A DNA stretch of 64,000 nt from Arthrobacter sp. P2b (GTDB taxonomy: Bacteria > Actinomycetota > Actinomycetes > Actinomycetales > Micrococcaceae). This document shows positions 23,343 to 31,889 of the stretch, in pieces. The number at the start of each line of letters is the position of its first letter. Position 1 is the stretch's first letter. The notes below the pieces were generated by a model that was not told the DNA's origin, ran no database searches, and saw nothing but the letters and a program-made list of their open reading frames with translations. The position numbers were made by a program, and so were the translations under genes. The stretch is from positions 1-64,000 of the forward strand of contig NZ_FVZL01000007.1 of NCBI RefSeq assembly GCF_900168295.1. Direction: 5' to 3'.

Positions 23343-24539
23343 ATGGCCACCCAGCACGAGGTCCTCATCATCGGCGGCGGGAATGCCGGCGTCTCCCTCG
23401 CCGCCCGGCTGGAACGCTACGGCGTCAAGGATGTGGCGTTGATCGAACCCAGGGACCACCACCTTTACCAGCCGCTGTTCTCCCACATCGCAGGTGGCCG
23501 GGCGCAGGCCAAGGAAGCAGTCCGGACCCAGCAGTCGGTAACCCCCAAAGGCGTGACCTGGATCCGCGACGCGGCAGTGGACGTCGACGCGAATGCCAAC
23601 ACCGTCACCCTCGCCTCGGGAGGCACGGTGGCCTACGGGCAGCTGGTGGTATGCCCGGGGCTGCAGTACGACTGGGACGCCGTGCCCGGGCTGGCCGCGG
23701 CCGTGCACTCCCCGCACGGCGCCTCGCACTACGAGTTCGAACTGGCGCCCAAGGCCTGGACCCTGCTCAGCGGACTGACGTCCGGCACCGCCGTGTTCAC
23801 CATGCCTGCCGGGCCCATCAAGTGCGGCGGGGCCAGCCAGAAGCCCATGTACCTGGCTTGCGACTACTGGAAGGAACAGGGTGTCCTGGACAAGATCCGC
23901 GTGGTGATGGTCCAGCCCTACCCCACCGTGTTCGGCGTGCCGGAAGTGGACCGGGAGCTGGACCGCAAGATCGCCGAGTACGGGATCGAACTGTGGACCA
24001 ACAGCGAGCTGGTCTCGGTGGATGCCGCCGGCCAGGCCGCCACTATCCGGAACACCGAAACCGGCGCCGAGGAAGTTCTGCACTACGACGTGCTCAACGG
24101 CGTCCCGCCGCAGTCGGCCCCGGACTGGCTCAAGGCCACGGACCTGCCTGCCGCCAGCGACAAAGGCGGTTTTGTGGAGGTGGACCGGCAGACGCTGCGG
24201 CACCTCCGGTTCTCCAACGTCTGGTCGCTTGGCGATGCCGCCGGCACCACCAACTCCAAGTCGGGCGGGGCACTGCGCAAGCAGACCAAGGTGCTGGCGA
24301 AAAACCTGGTGGCGGCGCGGAAGGGCAAGCCGTTGCCCGAGAAGTACAACGGCTACTCGGTGTGCCCGTTTACGGTGTCGCGCGACACGGTGGTGTTCGC
24401 CGAGTTCGACGACCGCTATCGGCCCATGCCCACCATCCCCCGGGTGCCCACGTGGAACGAGAGCCGGCTGTCCTGGGTGGTGGACCGGGACATGTTCCCG
24501 CAGGTGTACTGGAACCTGATCCTCAAGGGGCGCGCCTAG
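23343..24539 (+). CDS. sqr: Type II-like sulfide:quinone oxidoreductase
   Basis: A 398-residue FAD enzyme that oxidises sulfide and passes electrons to the quinone pool at the membrane. The FAD motif is IIGGGNAGVSLAARL (8-22). The two redox cysteines of type II SQR are present: Cys161 in IKCGGASQK and Cys341 in YSVCPF, 180 residues apart; human SQOR has the same contexts (IKC-GxPQK and SCP) at a similar distance. A late VWSLGDAAG motif (293-301) closes the FAD site. There is no transmembrane helix, as expected for a monotopic protein. No persulfide dioxygenase, rhodanese or CstR-like regulator is adjacent, so it may protect against sulfide rather than support growth. The alternative is a generic NDH-2-like oxidoreductase. 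Confidence 0.8.
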   Translation: MATQHEVLIIGGGNAGVSLAARLERYGVKDVALIEPRDHHLYQPLFSHIAGGRAQAKEAVRTQQSVTPKGVTWIRDAAVDVDANANTVTLASGGTVAYGQLVVCPGLQYDWDAVPGLAAAVHSPHGASHYEFELAPKAWTLLSGLTSGTAVFTMPAGPIKCGGASQKPMYLACDYWKEQGVLDKIRVVMVQPYPTVFGVPEVDRELDRKIAEYGIELWTNSELVSVDAAGQAATIRNTETGAEEVLHYDVLNGVPPQSAPDWLKATDLPAASDKGGFVEVDRQTLRHLRFSNVWSLGDAAGTTNSKSGGALRKQTKVLAKNLVAARKGKPLPEKYNGYSVCPFTVSRDTVVFAEFDDRYRPMPTIPRVPTWNESRLSWVVDRDMFPQVYWNLILKGRA

Positions 24540-24585
24540 GGGTACCGGGGGTCCTGGGTTTCGACGGGCTCAACCACCGGCGCGC

Positions 24586-25161
24586 CTAGGGGTTCCGGCT
24601 GTCCAGTTCCCTGCCCACGTGCCACTCATCGGCGAGGATCGCGTAGATCAACTCCGTGGCCCACTGGCCCTTGTAGTGCCACTTATCAACGTGGCGTGCC
24701 TCCAGCCGCATGCCCAGGCGGCAGCACAGGGACGCCGACGCCGTGTTGAGTTCGTCCAGGCGCGCCTCGATCCGGTGCAGGCCGAGCTCCCCGAAGCCCA
24801 GTTCGAGCATCGCCGCCGCGGCTTCGGTGGCATAGCCCTTGCCGCGGGCCACGGGCGCCAGCGTCCAGCCCACTTCGCCCTGCAGGTGCCCGGGCAGCCA
24901 CTTGAGCACCACCTCGCCCTGGAGCCCGGGCTCGTCGTCGGCCTCGATGGCCAGGGCCACCCAGTCCCCCGCTTTCTCGAAAACGAAGTTGGCGTACCGG
25001 CCTACGCGTTCCATGGACTGCGTGTACGTCTTCGCAGGCCCGGGCAGGAAGCGCGCAGTTTCCGGGAGCGAATGGTACGCATGGAACGCGTCCAGGTCGC
25101 CGCCGTCGAAGCGGCGCAGGACCAGCCGTTTGGTACGGATGGGCAGGCGGATGTCAGGCAC
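24586..25161 (-). CDS. GNAT acetyltransferase (RimJ/RimL type)
   Basis: A 191-residue acetyltransferase. It has the RimL-like start IRTKRLVLRRFDGGDLDAFHAYHS and the acetyl-CoA binding motif A as VGWTLAPVARGKGYATEAAAAMLELGFGELGLHRIEA (about residues 97-130), followed by NTASASLCCRLGMR. The start is a GTG at 25161, 14 bp after the ackA stop, with no clear ribosome binding site of its own. This places it downstream of ackA in one transcript. Acetylation of a protein N-terminus or small molecule cannot be distinguished. Its pairing with acetate kinase may be incidental. Confidence 0.85.
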   Translation of the reverse strand: MPDIRLPIRTKRLVLRRFDGGDLDAFHAYHSLPETARFLPGPAKTYTQSMERVGRYANFVFEKAGDWVALAIEADDEPGLQGEVVLKWLPGHLQGEVGWTLAPVARGKGYATEAAAAMLELGFGELGLHRIEARLDELNTASASLCCRLGMRLEARHVDKWHYKGQWATELIYAILADEWHVGRELDSRNP

Positions 25162-25175
25162 TGACCGCGCCCGGG

Positions 25176-26336
25176 CTACTGGGCGGAACCGACGACGGCG
25201 GCCGTCGCCTCCGCGATGGCGCGTTCCTCGTCAGTGGGCACCACCAGGACAGGGATGGCTGACTGCGGCCTGGAAATAACGCGCGGTTCCTTGGACCGCT
25301 CGGCGTTCAGGCCGCCGTCGAGCTCGATGCCCAGGGCGCCCAGCCTGTCGGCCACCAGCGCGCGGAACTGGTGCGAGTTCTCGCCGATCCCCGCCGTGAA
25401 CACCAGTGCCTTGGCCCCGCCGACGGCCACGTGGTAACCGCCGATGTACTTGGCCAGCCGGTAGGAGGTGACAGCGAGCGCGGTGGCCGCCTTGGTATTG
25501 CCGTCCTCGGATGCTTCCACCACGGAGCGCATGTCGTTGTTGCCGGCCAGGCCCTTCAGCCCGGACTCCCTGTTGAGCATGGTGTCGATGTCCTCCGGGG
25601 TCCAGCCGGCACGGCCCAGGAACACCAGGATGGAGGGGTCCAGGTCACCGGAGCGGGTGCCCATCACCAGGCCCTCGAGCGGCGTGAAGCCCATGGAGGT
25701 GTCCACCGACTGGCCGCCCCGGATCGCCGTCACGGAGGCGCCGTTGCCCAGGTGGGCGATGACGCCGTCGAACTCCCCTACCGGGAGGTCCAGCAGGGCG
25801 GCGGCCCGCCGGGTGACGTACTCGTGCGAGGTGCCGTGGAAGCCGTAACGGCGGATGCCGTGGTTGGTGTACAGCTCGTCGGGGACGGCGTAGCGCCAGG
25901 CGTGCTCCGGAAGGGTGCGGTGGAAGGCGGTATCGAAGACGGCCACCTGCGGCATGTCCGGCCACTTCTTGGTGATGGCCCTAATGCCCAGGACATTGGC
26001 CGGGTTGTGCAGGGGCGCCAGCGGGTTGAGCCGCTCGATGGCGCGGGTGATTTCATTGTCGATCAGCACCGGCTCGGCGAACCGTTCCCCACCGTGCACA
26101 ACGCGGTGCCCCACGGCGCCGAGCTCCAGGTCGCCCAGCTCCCGGTGGATGGCCGCGTCCACCTGCTCCAGCGCCGCTGCATGGTCCCGCGGGCCCTCGA
26201 TCTCGCCGTCGCCGTCGCCCCCGTTGCCCATGCCGATCTTCTCGATCAGCCCCTCCGTCAGGACGGTCCCGGCGGCAACGTCGCGCACCTGGTACTTGAG
26301 CGAGGACGAGCCGGAGTTGATGACGAGCACGAGCAT
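25176..26336 (-). CDS. ackA: Acetate kinase AckA
   Basis: Converts acetyl phosphate and ADP to acetate and ATP, in reverse with phosphotransacetylase for acetate use. The 386-residue product shows the ASKHA-fold signatures: VLVINSGSSSLKYQV at the N-terminus, HRVVHGGERF, FDTAFH, HLGNGASVTAIRGGQSVDTSMGFTPLEGLVMGTRSGDLD, and FTAGIGENS near the C-terminus. The start follows TCAGGAGG. The gene is in the same direction as pta but separated from it by a small oppositely oriented gene, so the two are not a simple operon here, unlike in many bacteria. GNAT follows. Confidence 0.97.
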   Translation of the reverse strand: MLVLVINSGSSSLKYQVRDVAAGTVLTEGLIEKIGMGNGGDGDGEIEGPRDHAAALEQVDAAIHRELGDLELGAVGHRVVHGGERFAEPVLIDNEITRAIERLNPLAPLHNPANVLGIRAITKKWPDMPQVAVFDTAFHRTLPEHAWRYAVPDELYTNHGIRRYGFHGTSHEYVTRRAAALLDLPVGEFDGVIAHLGNGASVTAIRGGQSVDTSMGFTPLEGLVMGTRSGDLDPSILVFLGRAGWTPEDIDTMLNRESGLKGLAGNNDMRSVVEASEDGNTKAATALAVTSYRLAKYIGGYHVAVGGAKALVFTAGIGENSHQFRALVADRLGALGIELDGGLNAERSKEPRVISRPQSAIPVLVVPTDEERAIAEATAAVVGSAQ

Positions 26337-26407
26337 GTGGGGCCTCCTGAGCCTTGCGTCTGCGGTTCAAACCCCACTATATGTGCCGCGGCGCGGCGCC
26401 CAATTCC

Positions 26408-26437
26408 TTGCGGATGCGGACCGTCTGTGCCTAGAGT
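26408..26437 (+). promoter_or_regulatory. Promoter of the 101-aa disordered protein gene
   Basis: TTGCGG (26408-26413) and TAGAGT (26432-26437) are 18 bp apart and point at the gene starting at 26476. The TAGA-type -10 resembles others in this window. Confidence 0.45.
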
Positions 26438-26475
26438 CGGCGGACAGGCTGGACCACGCCCGAGAGGACATTCCA

Positions 26476-26781
26476 ATGACGAACGAGACCACGTCGATCG
26501 ACGAGAACGACCCCACCAACACCGGCTCCAGCAGCACCGCGCCCCTTAATGCGCAGGCGGACAGCGACGCCGGCGCCGGATCCGGAAGCAAGGACCCCAC
26601 CGGTGTGGAGGGCGCGAACCCGGCCCTTGACGACACCGGCAACGTCAAGGCCGCCGAAGCGGGAGAGGCCCCGCAGGCCCCCGAGAACACCGAGGATCTC
26701 GACCTCACGCCGCAGGGCCTGTCCGACGAGCCCGCCAAGCAGGAGGACAAGGAAAGCCTGGCCAAGCCGGACAACAGCTGA
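26476..26781 (+). CDS. Acidic disordered protein (101 aa)
   Basis: A highly charged, low-complexity protein without hydrophobic core, Cys or signal (ENDPTNTGSSSTAPLNAQADSD..., ending EDKESLAKPDNS). The ATG follows GAGAGGA. It is divergent from ackA and convergent with pta, across palindrome copy 3. Similar small acidic disordered genes occur at 33035 and 39078, with a comparable Pro/Asp/Gly-rich make-up. I do not recognise a family. Confidence 0.6.
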   Translation: MTNETTSIDENDPTNTGSSSTAPLNAQADSDAGAGSGSKDPTGVEGANPALDDTGNVKAAEAGEAPQAPENTEDLDLTPQGLSDEPAKQEDKESLAKPDNS

Positions 26782-26794
26782 CGGGGCCACTCAG

Positions 26795-26863
26795 AAGCAA
26801 CGCGGGGTCACTAAATGCCCAATCTGGCGCCGTTATTGGGCCGGGAGTGACCACGCGTTGCTT
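26795..26863. repeat. Long palindrome, AGCAACGCGG family, copy 3
   Basis: AAGCAACGCGGGGTCACT and an inner GCCCAAT pair with ATTGGGCC and AGTGACCACGCGTTGCTT. The right arm overlaps the first bases of the pta stop codon (26862-26864), so the element ends the pta gene exactly. It lies between convergent genes. Confidence 0.85.
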
Positions 26864-28940
26864 AGGAAGCCGGCACCTGCGCCTGGATCGCGGTGATGGC
26901 CACCGTGTTGACGATGTCCTCCACCGTGCAGCCGCGGGAGAGGTCGTTGACCGGCTTCCGAAGCCCCTGCAGGACGGGCCCGACGGCGACTGCACCGGAG
27001 CTTTGCTGCACCGCCTTGTACGTGTTGTTGCCGGTGTTCAGGTCCGGGAAGATGAACACCGTCGCCTGCCCCGCCACTGAAGAGCCCGGCATCTTGGACT
27101 CGGCGATGGAGGCGTCCACGGCGGCGTCGTACTGGATGGGGCCTTCGACGGCGAGGTCGGGGCGGCGCTCCCGCACCAGTTCGGTGGCCTGCCGCACTTC
27201 GTCCACGGCCTCCCCCGAGCCCGAGCCGCCGGTGGAGTAGGACAGCATGGCAACCCGCGGCTCCACGCCGAACTGCGCGGCAGTTTCGGCTGAGGCGAGC
27301 GCGATGTCCGCCAGCTGCTCCACGTTGGGGTCCGGGTTCACAGCGCAGTCGCCGTACACCAGCACCCGGTCCGGCATCAGCATCAGGAACACCGAGGACA
27401 CGATCTTCACGCCCTCGCGGGTCTTCACGAACTCCAGGGCAGGGCGAATGGTGTGCGCGGTGGTGTGGGCGGCCCCGGACACCATGCCGTCCACCACGCC
27501 CAGCTGGACCATCATGGTGCCGAAGTAGCTGACATCCTGCATGATCTCCAGCGCCTTGGGCAGGTCAACGCCCTTGTGCGCCCGCAGCTCCGCGTACTGC
27601 TCTGCGAACTTCTGCCGCAGGTCCGAGGTGGCAGGGTCCACCACGTTGATGCCGGTGAGGTCGATGCCCCGGGCGGCGGCCAGTTCGCGGACGTCGGATT
27701 CGGGTCCCAGGACGGTCAGGTCGCAGACGTCTCGGCGGTGCAGGATTTCCGCAGCGCGGAGGATCCGGACGTCGGTCCCCTCGGGCAGCACCACGTGCCG
27801 GCGCTGCGCGCGGGCCCGCTCGATGAGGTCATGCAGGAACCGCAGGGGCGTCATCCGCTCGGCCCGGGGCAAGTGCAGGCGCTCCATGAGCTCGGCCTCG
27901 TCCACCTGCCGCGACCACAGGCCCAGGGCCGAGGCAACCTTCCGACGGTGCCCGGACCAGATCTCGCTCCGGACCTCCGAGACGCGCCGGGCCGTGGTGT
28001 AGGTGTCCTCCCGCGCCGCGAACACAGGGAACGGCGCCTGCGCCAGGAGCGGGTAAATGTTGGCGTCCGGTGCCAGGCCGCCGGTCAGGATGAGGGCGGA
28101 CGCCACCGGGAACTCGGGTGAGAAGGACGACGCAAGGCACGCGACCATCACGTCCGCGCGGTCCCCCGGCACGATCACCAGGGCGCCCTCGTCCAGCACG
28201 TTCAGGAAGTTACCCACGTTCATCGCGGCAACCTTGATGTCCCTGACGTCGCGCTCCATGTCCGCCCGGCCTGCAATCTGCCGCACGCCCAGGGCGGCGG
28301 CCACCTCGCCGGTGGTGGGGCGGGCGATCTCCTCAAGCTCGGCGAGGACATACACGGGCCGTCCGGAGGCGCCCGGCTTCACGGCGGCGGCGATAGCCTC
28401 GACGTCGTCCGGGTCAGCGCGGTTGACCATGATGGCCAGCAGCGAGCACTTCTCCGCGGACAGTTCCTTGCGGGCTACCTCGACGGCGGCCGCGGCCTCG
28501 GCGACGGTGCGCCCCTTGGCGCCCACCACCGCCACCACGGGGGCGGCCAGGTTGTTGGCAAGGCGGGCGTTGAGGTCGAATTCGACGGCGGCGTCCTGGC
28601 CGGTGAGGTCCGTTCCCTCCACGATCACCACGTCGCAGTGGCGGGAGATTTCGGCGAAGATCTCCACGCAGCGGGCGTCGATGTCGGCGCGTTTTCCCTC
28701 GGCCAGCAGGGTCCGGACCTCTTCATGGGTGAGGCCGCCGCGGCAGCGCTCATCCTCCAGCGCGAAGCGGGATTTCATCAGGGCAACCATGGGGTCGTCA
28801 TTCGCGTCCGGGCCGTGGACCACGGGTTTGAAGAAGCCGATCCTGTCCGCATGGCGGTGCAGGGTGTCCGCCAGGCCCAGGGCCACAAGCGACTTGCCCG
28901 ATCCGGGGGTGGTTGCGCTGACGTAGATGCCTTTGGCCAT
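26862..28940 (-). CDS. pta: Phosphate acetyltransferase Pta (long form)
   Basis: Interconverts acetyl-CoA and acetyl phosphate. The 692-residue product is the long type: an N-terminal P-loop region (MAKGIYVSATTPGSGKSLVALGLADTL, about residues 1-27) related to BioD-like NTPases, a middle DRTGG-type regulatory domain (about 215-330), and the C-terminal catalytic PTA_PTB domain from about 365 (HDLIERARAQRRHVVLPEGTDVRILRAAE), including LVYGDCAVNPDPN. The start at 28940 is chosen for an AAAGGG site and the typical MAKGIYV opening; an in-frame upstream extension to 29027 crosses a palindrome and is unlikely. It works with ackA, about 500 bp downstream. The stop codon lies within the repeat at 26795-26863. 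Confidence 0.96.
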   Translation of the reverse strand: MAKGIYVSATTPGSGKSLVALGLADTLHRHADRIGFFKPVVHGPDANDDPMVALMKSRFALEDERCRGGLTHEEVRTLLAEGKRADIDARCVEIFAEISRHCDVVIVEGTDLTGQDAAVEFDLNARLANNLAAPVVAVVGAKGRTVAEAAAAVEVARKELSAEKCSLLAIMVNRADPDDVEAIAAAVKPGASGRPVYVLAELEEIARPTTGEVAAALGVRQIAGRADMERDVRDIKVAAMNVGNFLNVLDEGALVIVPGDRADVMVACLASSFSPEFPVASALILTGGLAPDANIYPLLAQAPFPVFAAREDTYTTARRVSEVRSEIWSGHRRKVASALGLWSRQVDEAELMERLHLPRAERMTPLRFLHDLIERARAQRRHVVLPEGTDVRILRAAEILHRRDVCDLTVLGPESDVRELAAARGIDLTGINVVDPATSDLRQKFAEQYAELRAHKGVDLPKALEIMQDVSYFGTMMVQLGVVDGMVSGAAHTTAHTIRPALEFVKTREGVKIVSSVFLMLMPDRVLVYGDCAVNPDPNVEQLADIALASAETAAQFGVEPRVAMLSYSTGGSGSGEAVDEVRQATELVRERRPDLAVEGPIQYDAAVDASIAESKMPGSSVAGQATVFIFPDLNTGNNTYKAVQQSSGAVAVGPVLQGLRKPVNDLSRGCTVEDIVNTVAITAIQAQVPAS

Positions 28941-28997
28941 GGGTCTGCCCTTTGCTGTCTGCTGGTGCCGGTCCTCCCATCCTTGCACTTCCCACCC

Positions 28998-29058
28998 CGC
29001 GAGATGGCACTTCGCGGCAGTATCCACCCCCGGGACTGCCGTGAAGTGCCATCTCGCG
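28998..29058. repeat. 24-bp-arm palindrome between pta and paaI
   Basis: The arms 28998-29021 (CGCGAGATGGCACTTCGCGG...) and 29035-29058 are complementary over 24 bp with one mismatch, around a 13-nt loop. The genes on both sides are divergent, so it lies in a promoter region rather than after a gene. It would form a very stable cruciform or RNA hairpin. Confidence 0.8.
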
Positions 29059-29096
29059 AAGCCCGCATGGCCTTGACACCGGACCCCCTGATGGGA

Positions 29097-29118
29097 TTAC
29101 CTAATGAACATTCGGTAA
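29097..29118. promoter_or_regulatory. PaaR-type operator before paaI
   Basis: TTACCTAA and TTCGGTAA form an inverted repeat with one mismatch, with 6 bp between them. It lies 22 bp before the paaI start, where a bound TetR protein would block transcription. The same half-sites appear at 31017, 41517 and 51514. Confidence 0.65.
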
Positions 29119-29140
29119 ATAAAGCTGGAGGCAATGACGC

Positions 29141-29605
29141 ATGGCTGAAACAACCCTTTCCGGGCCCCATCACCAGATCCTGGAGAACGACTACGCCTCC
29201 GAGTGGATGGGCATCGAGGTCCTCTCGCTGAGCGACGGCCACGCCACCATCCGGATGACCCTCCGGCAGGAAATGCTCAACGGCTTCGGCATGGCCCACG
29301 GTGGAATGATCTTCGCCTTCGGGGATACGGCGTTTGCGCTCGCATGCAACCCGGCCGTCCCGGCACCCGGTGAGGAAAACAACATCACCGTGGCCTCCGG
29401 CGTGGACATCAACTTCCTCAAGCCCGCCTTCCGCGGCCAGGTGCTGACCGCCGTCGCGGACCGCCGTTCCAGCGCCGGGCGCAGCGGCCTGTACGACATC
29501 CAGATCTTCGCCGCCGACTCCCCCCAGGCAGAAGCCACCTCCGGCACCCCCGGCGAACTCATTGCCGAGTTCCGCGGACGCAGCCGCACCATCCCCAAGA
29601 AGTAG
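29141..29605 (+). CDS. paaI: Hydroxyphenylacetyl-CoA thioesterase PaaI
   Basis: A 154-residue hotdog-fold thioesterase of the PaaI family that releases CoA from stalled phenylacetate-pathway intermediates. The family signature LNGFGMAHGGMIFAFGDTAFALACN (about residues 45-69) contains the catalytic Asp in its usual place. The start at 29141 follows GGAGG. paaK begins 7 bp after its stop, and a PaaR-type operator lies just upstream, so paaI-paaK is an operon induced by phenylacetyl-CoA (inferred). Confidence 0.92.
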   Translation: MAETTLSGPHHQILENDYASEWMGIEVLSLSDGHATIRMTLRQEMLNGFGMAHGGMIFAFGDTAFALACNPAVPAPGEENNITVASGVDINFLKPAFRGQVLTAVADRRSSAGRSGLYDIQIFAADSPQAEATSGTPGELIAEFRGRSRTIPKK

Positions 29606-29612
29606 GTAGACC

Positions 29613-30986
29613 ATGACCCTGCACGCCCCCGAAACCCCCGCCGCCGCAACCTCCGCCGCAACTTCCACGCAGACGGACGCCGTCCTGGACCGCGAGGAGA
29701 CCATCTCCCGCGACGAACTCGAGGCGCTCCAGCTCAGCCGCCTGCAGCACACGGTGGCCTACGCCTACGAGCGCGTGCCGCTGTACAAGCGCAAGTTCGA
29801 CGACGCCGGTATCCACCCCTCCGACCTGCGCGAACTCAGCGACCTGGGCAGCTTTCCCTTCACCACCAAGGAGGACCTGCGCGCGGAATACCCGTTCGGC
29901 ATGTTCGCCGTGCCGCAGCACGAGGTGGCCCGCGTCCACGCCAGCTCCGGCACCACCGGCCGGCCCACCGTCGTCGGGTACACCAAGCAGGACCTGGCCG
30001 ACTGGGCCAAGCTCGTGGCCCGCTGCTTCCGCGCCTCCGGTATCCGCCCCGGCATGAAAGTCCACAACGCCTACGGCTACGGCCTGTTCACCGGCGGCCT
30101 GGGCGCGCACGCCGGCGCCGAGGCACTGGGCTGCACTGTCATCCCCATGTCCGGCGGGCAGACCGAACGCCAGATCCAGCTGATCCAGGACTTCCAGCCG
30201 GACGCCATCCTGGCCACGCCCACCTACCTGCTGACCATCGCCGACGCCATGGCGCACATGGGCATCGACCCCACCTCCACGTCCCTGAAATACGCGGTGC
30301 TGGGCGCCGAGCCCTGGACGCAGGAGATGCGGCACGAGCTCGAAGTCACCATGAACATCAAGGCCTGCGACATCTACGGCCTGTCCGAAGTGATGGGCCC
30401 GGGCGTCGCCGGCGAGTGCGTGGAGACGCAGGACGGCAGCCACATCTGGGAGGACCATTTCCGCCCCGAGATCATCGATCCCTTCAACCCCGTGGCGGGC
30501 AAGGAAAACGTGCTGGGCGACGGCGAGCACGGCGAACTCGTCTTCACCTCGCTCACCAAGGAAGCACTGCCGATCATCCGCTACCGCACCAAGGACCTCA
30601 CCCGCCTCCTCCCGGGCACAGCCCGCCCCGCGCACCGCCGGATGGGACGCATCACCGGCCGCAGCGACGACATGATCATCCTGCGCGGCGTGAACCTGTT
30701 CCCGTCGCAGATTGAGGAAATTGCCCTGCGGATCCCGGAGCTCAGCCCGCACTTTCAGCTCGAGCTCACCCGGCCGGAGGGCCAGCGGATGGACCAGTTG
30801 ACCGTCCGGATCGAGCGCCGGGACAACGTTACCCCCGAGCAGAGCACGACGGCGGCGCGCGCCTTGAAGGAGCAGATCAAGATCCACGTGGGTTCTTCGT
30901 GCGCGGTGGACGTGGTGGAGCCGGGCTCGCTTGAGCGGTCCAACGGCAAGCTGCGCCGGATCTACGACCTTCGGCCGAAGGGATAG
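29613..30986 (+). CDS. paaK: Phenylacetate-CoA ligase PaaK
   Basis: Activates phenylacetate to phenylacetyl-CoA with ATP, the entry step of the aerobic hybrid phenylacetate pathway. The 457-residue product is an ANL-superfamily ligase: LQHTVAYAYERVPLYKRKFDDAGI near residue 45, the AMP-binding SSGTTGRPTVVGYT (about residues 110-123), YGLSEVMGPGVAGEC (about 250-264) and RGVNLFPSQIEE (about 356-367) in the hinge to the C-terminal domain. It is the second gene after paaI. The multicomponent epoxidase (paaABCDE) and paaG are not in this window, while paaZ and beta-oxidation genes are 8-20 kb away. Confidence 0.95.
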   Translation: MTLHAPETPAAATSAATSTQTDAVLDREETISRDELEALQLSRLQHTVAYAYERVPLYKRKFDDAGIHPSDLRELSDLGSFPFTTKEDLRAEYPFGMFAVPQHEVARVHASSGTTGRPTVVGYTKQDLADWAKLVARCFRASGIRPGMKVHNAYGYGLFTGGLGAHAGAEALGCTVIPMSGGQTERQIQLIQDFQPDAILATPTYLLTIADAMAHMGIDPTSTSLKYAVLGAEPWTQEMRHELEVTMNIKACDIYGLSEVMGPGVAGECVETQDGSHIWEDHFRPEIIDPFNPVAGKENVLGDGEHGELVFTSLTKEALPIIRYRTKDLTRLLPGTARPAHRRMGRITGRSDDMIILRGVNLFPSQIEEIALRIPELSPHFQLELTRPEGQRMDQLTVRIERRDNVTPEQSTTAARALKEQIKIHVGSSCAVDVVEPGSLERSNGKLRRIYDLRPKG

Positions 30987-31016
30987 CAGGACCGATGGTG
31001 CGGGGCCGTCCCGGAC

Positions 31017-31034
31017 TTACCGACCGTTCGTGAG
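31017..31034. promoter_or_regulatory. Degenerate PaaR-type operator before the TetR gene
   Basis: TTACCGACCGTTCGTGAG lies 13 bp before the TetR start codon. The left half-site is exact and the right half is degenerate and closer than in the other copies. It probably gives autoregulation. Confidence 0.5.
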
Positions 31035-31046
31035 AAACTAGCCACT

Positions 31047-31685
31047 ATGCCCAGCACCACTGAAACCTCCAGCCCCGGCAGTCCAGCGAGCAGCGCCGGC
31101 ACCAAGCGCGGGCGCCCCGGCTATGACCAGCAGTCAGTGCTGCGCATCGCCGTGGACGTCTTCAACCGGCACGGCTACGACGCCACCTCCATGGGGATCC
31201 TGGCCGAAAACCTGGGCATCTCCAAGTCCGCCATCTACCACCACGTGCCGTCCAAGGGTGATCTCCTCAAGCTCGCCCTGGACCACGCACTGGGCGGCCT
31301 CGAGGCGATTCTGGAGGAGCCGGAGGCGACGTCCGGAGCCGCCGACGCACGGCTGGAGTTCGTCCTCCGGCAGACCGTGGCCGTGCTGGTGGACCGGCTG
31401 CCCTTCGTCACGCTGCTGCTGCGCCTGCGCGGCAACACCGAGATCGAACGTGACGCGCTGGAGCGGCGGCGCACGTTCGACCACAAGGTGGCCGGACTGA
31501 TTTCCGCGGCCCGCGACGAGGGCTCGCTGCGCCAGGACATCGATCCGCGGACCGTCACCCGGCTCCTGTTCGGCATGATCAACTCGATTGTGGAGTGGTA
31601 CAAGCCCGGCGGTCCGCTCTCGCCCACAAGGCTTGCCGACGACGTGATCACCATGGCGTTCGACGGCCTCCACGGCCACTCCTAG
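31047..31685 (+). CDS. paaR: TetR family regulator, probable PaaR
   Basis: A 212-residue repressor. The N-terminal helix-turn-helix region is visible at about residues 25-75 (VLRIAVDVFNRHGYDATSMGILAENLGISKSAIYHHVPSKGDLLKLALD), and the rest is the helical ligand domain. It lies 60 bp after paaK, with a TTACCGA-type site just before its start, and in many actinobacteria the PaaR repressor of the phenylacetate regulon is of this TetR type and responds to phenylacetyl-CoA. The assignment as PaaR rests on position, family and matching operator sites elsewhere in the window. Confidence 0.82.
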   Translation: MPSTTETSSPGSPASSAGTKRGRPGYDQQSVLRIAVDVFNRHGYDATSMGILAENLGISKSAIYHHVPSKGDLLKLALDHALGGLEAILEEPEATSGAADARLEFVLRQTVAVLVDRLPFVTLLLRLRGNTEIERDALERRRTFDHKVAGLISAARDEGSLRQDIDPRTVTRLLFGMINSIVEWYKPGGPLSPTRLADDVITMAFDGLHGHS

Positions 31686-31701
31686 GCTCTCCGAACCAAG
31701 T

Positions 31702-31747
31702 AGCGCCAATTGTCGTTATGGAGCCGCATAACGACAGTTGGCGCTAT
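31702..31747. repeat. CGTTATG/CATAACG palindrome, copy 1
   Basis: TAGCGCCAATTGTCGTTATG (31702-31721) pairs with 31728-31747 with one mismatch, around a 6-nt loop. Partially complementary flanks (AACCAAG and CCAGTTGGG) extend it. A second copy is at 62151-62192. It begins 16 bp after the TetR stop and precedes the S1C protease gene in the same direction. Confidence 0.85.
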
Positions 31748-31816
31748 CCAGTTGGGCTGCCGCCCCCCCTTCGGCTGCCCCGCGCGCTGCCAGGCACGAC
31801 CCAGTTCCGCAGATAC

Positions 31817-31828
31817 TAAGTGTGCTTG
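31817..31828. promoter_or_regulatory. TAAGT-GT-GCTTG motif before the S1C protease gene
   Basis: Related to the TAAGC-AT-GCTTA palindrome, with two mismatches. It lies 62 bp before the S1C protease start, in an AT-rich patch. Confidence 0.3.
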
Positions 31829-31889
31829 GTATTTCAGCCGCTCCCCGGCTACGGTGGTAGGAAAGCCACCATCTGCAGGGAGGTTGAGA

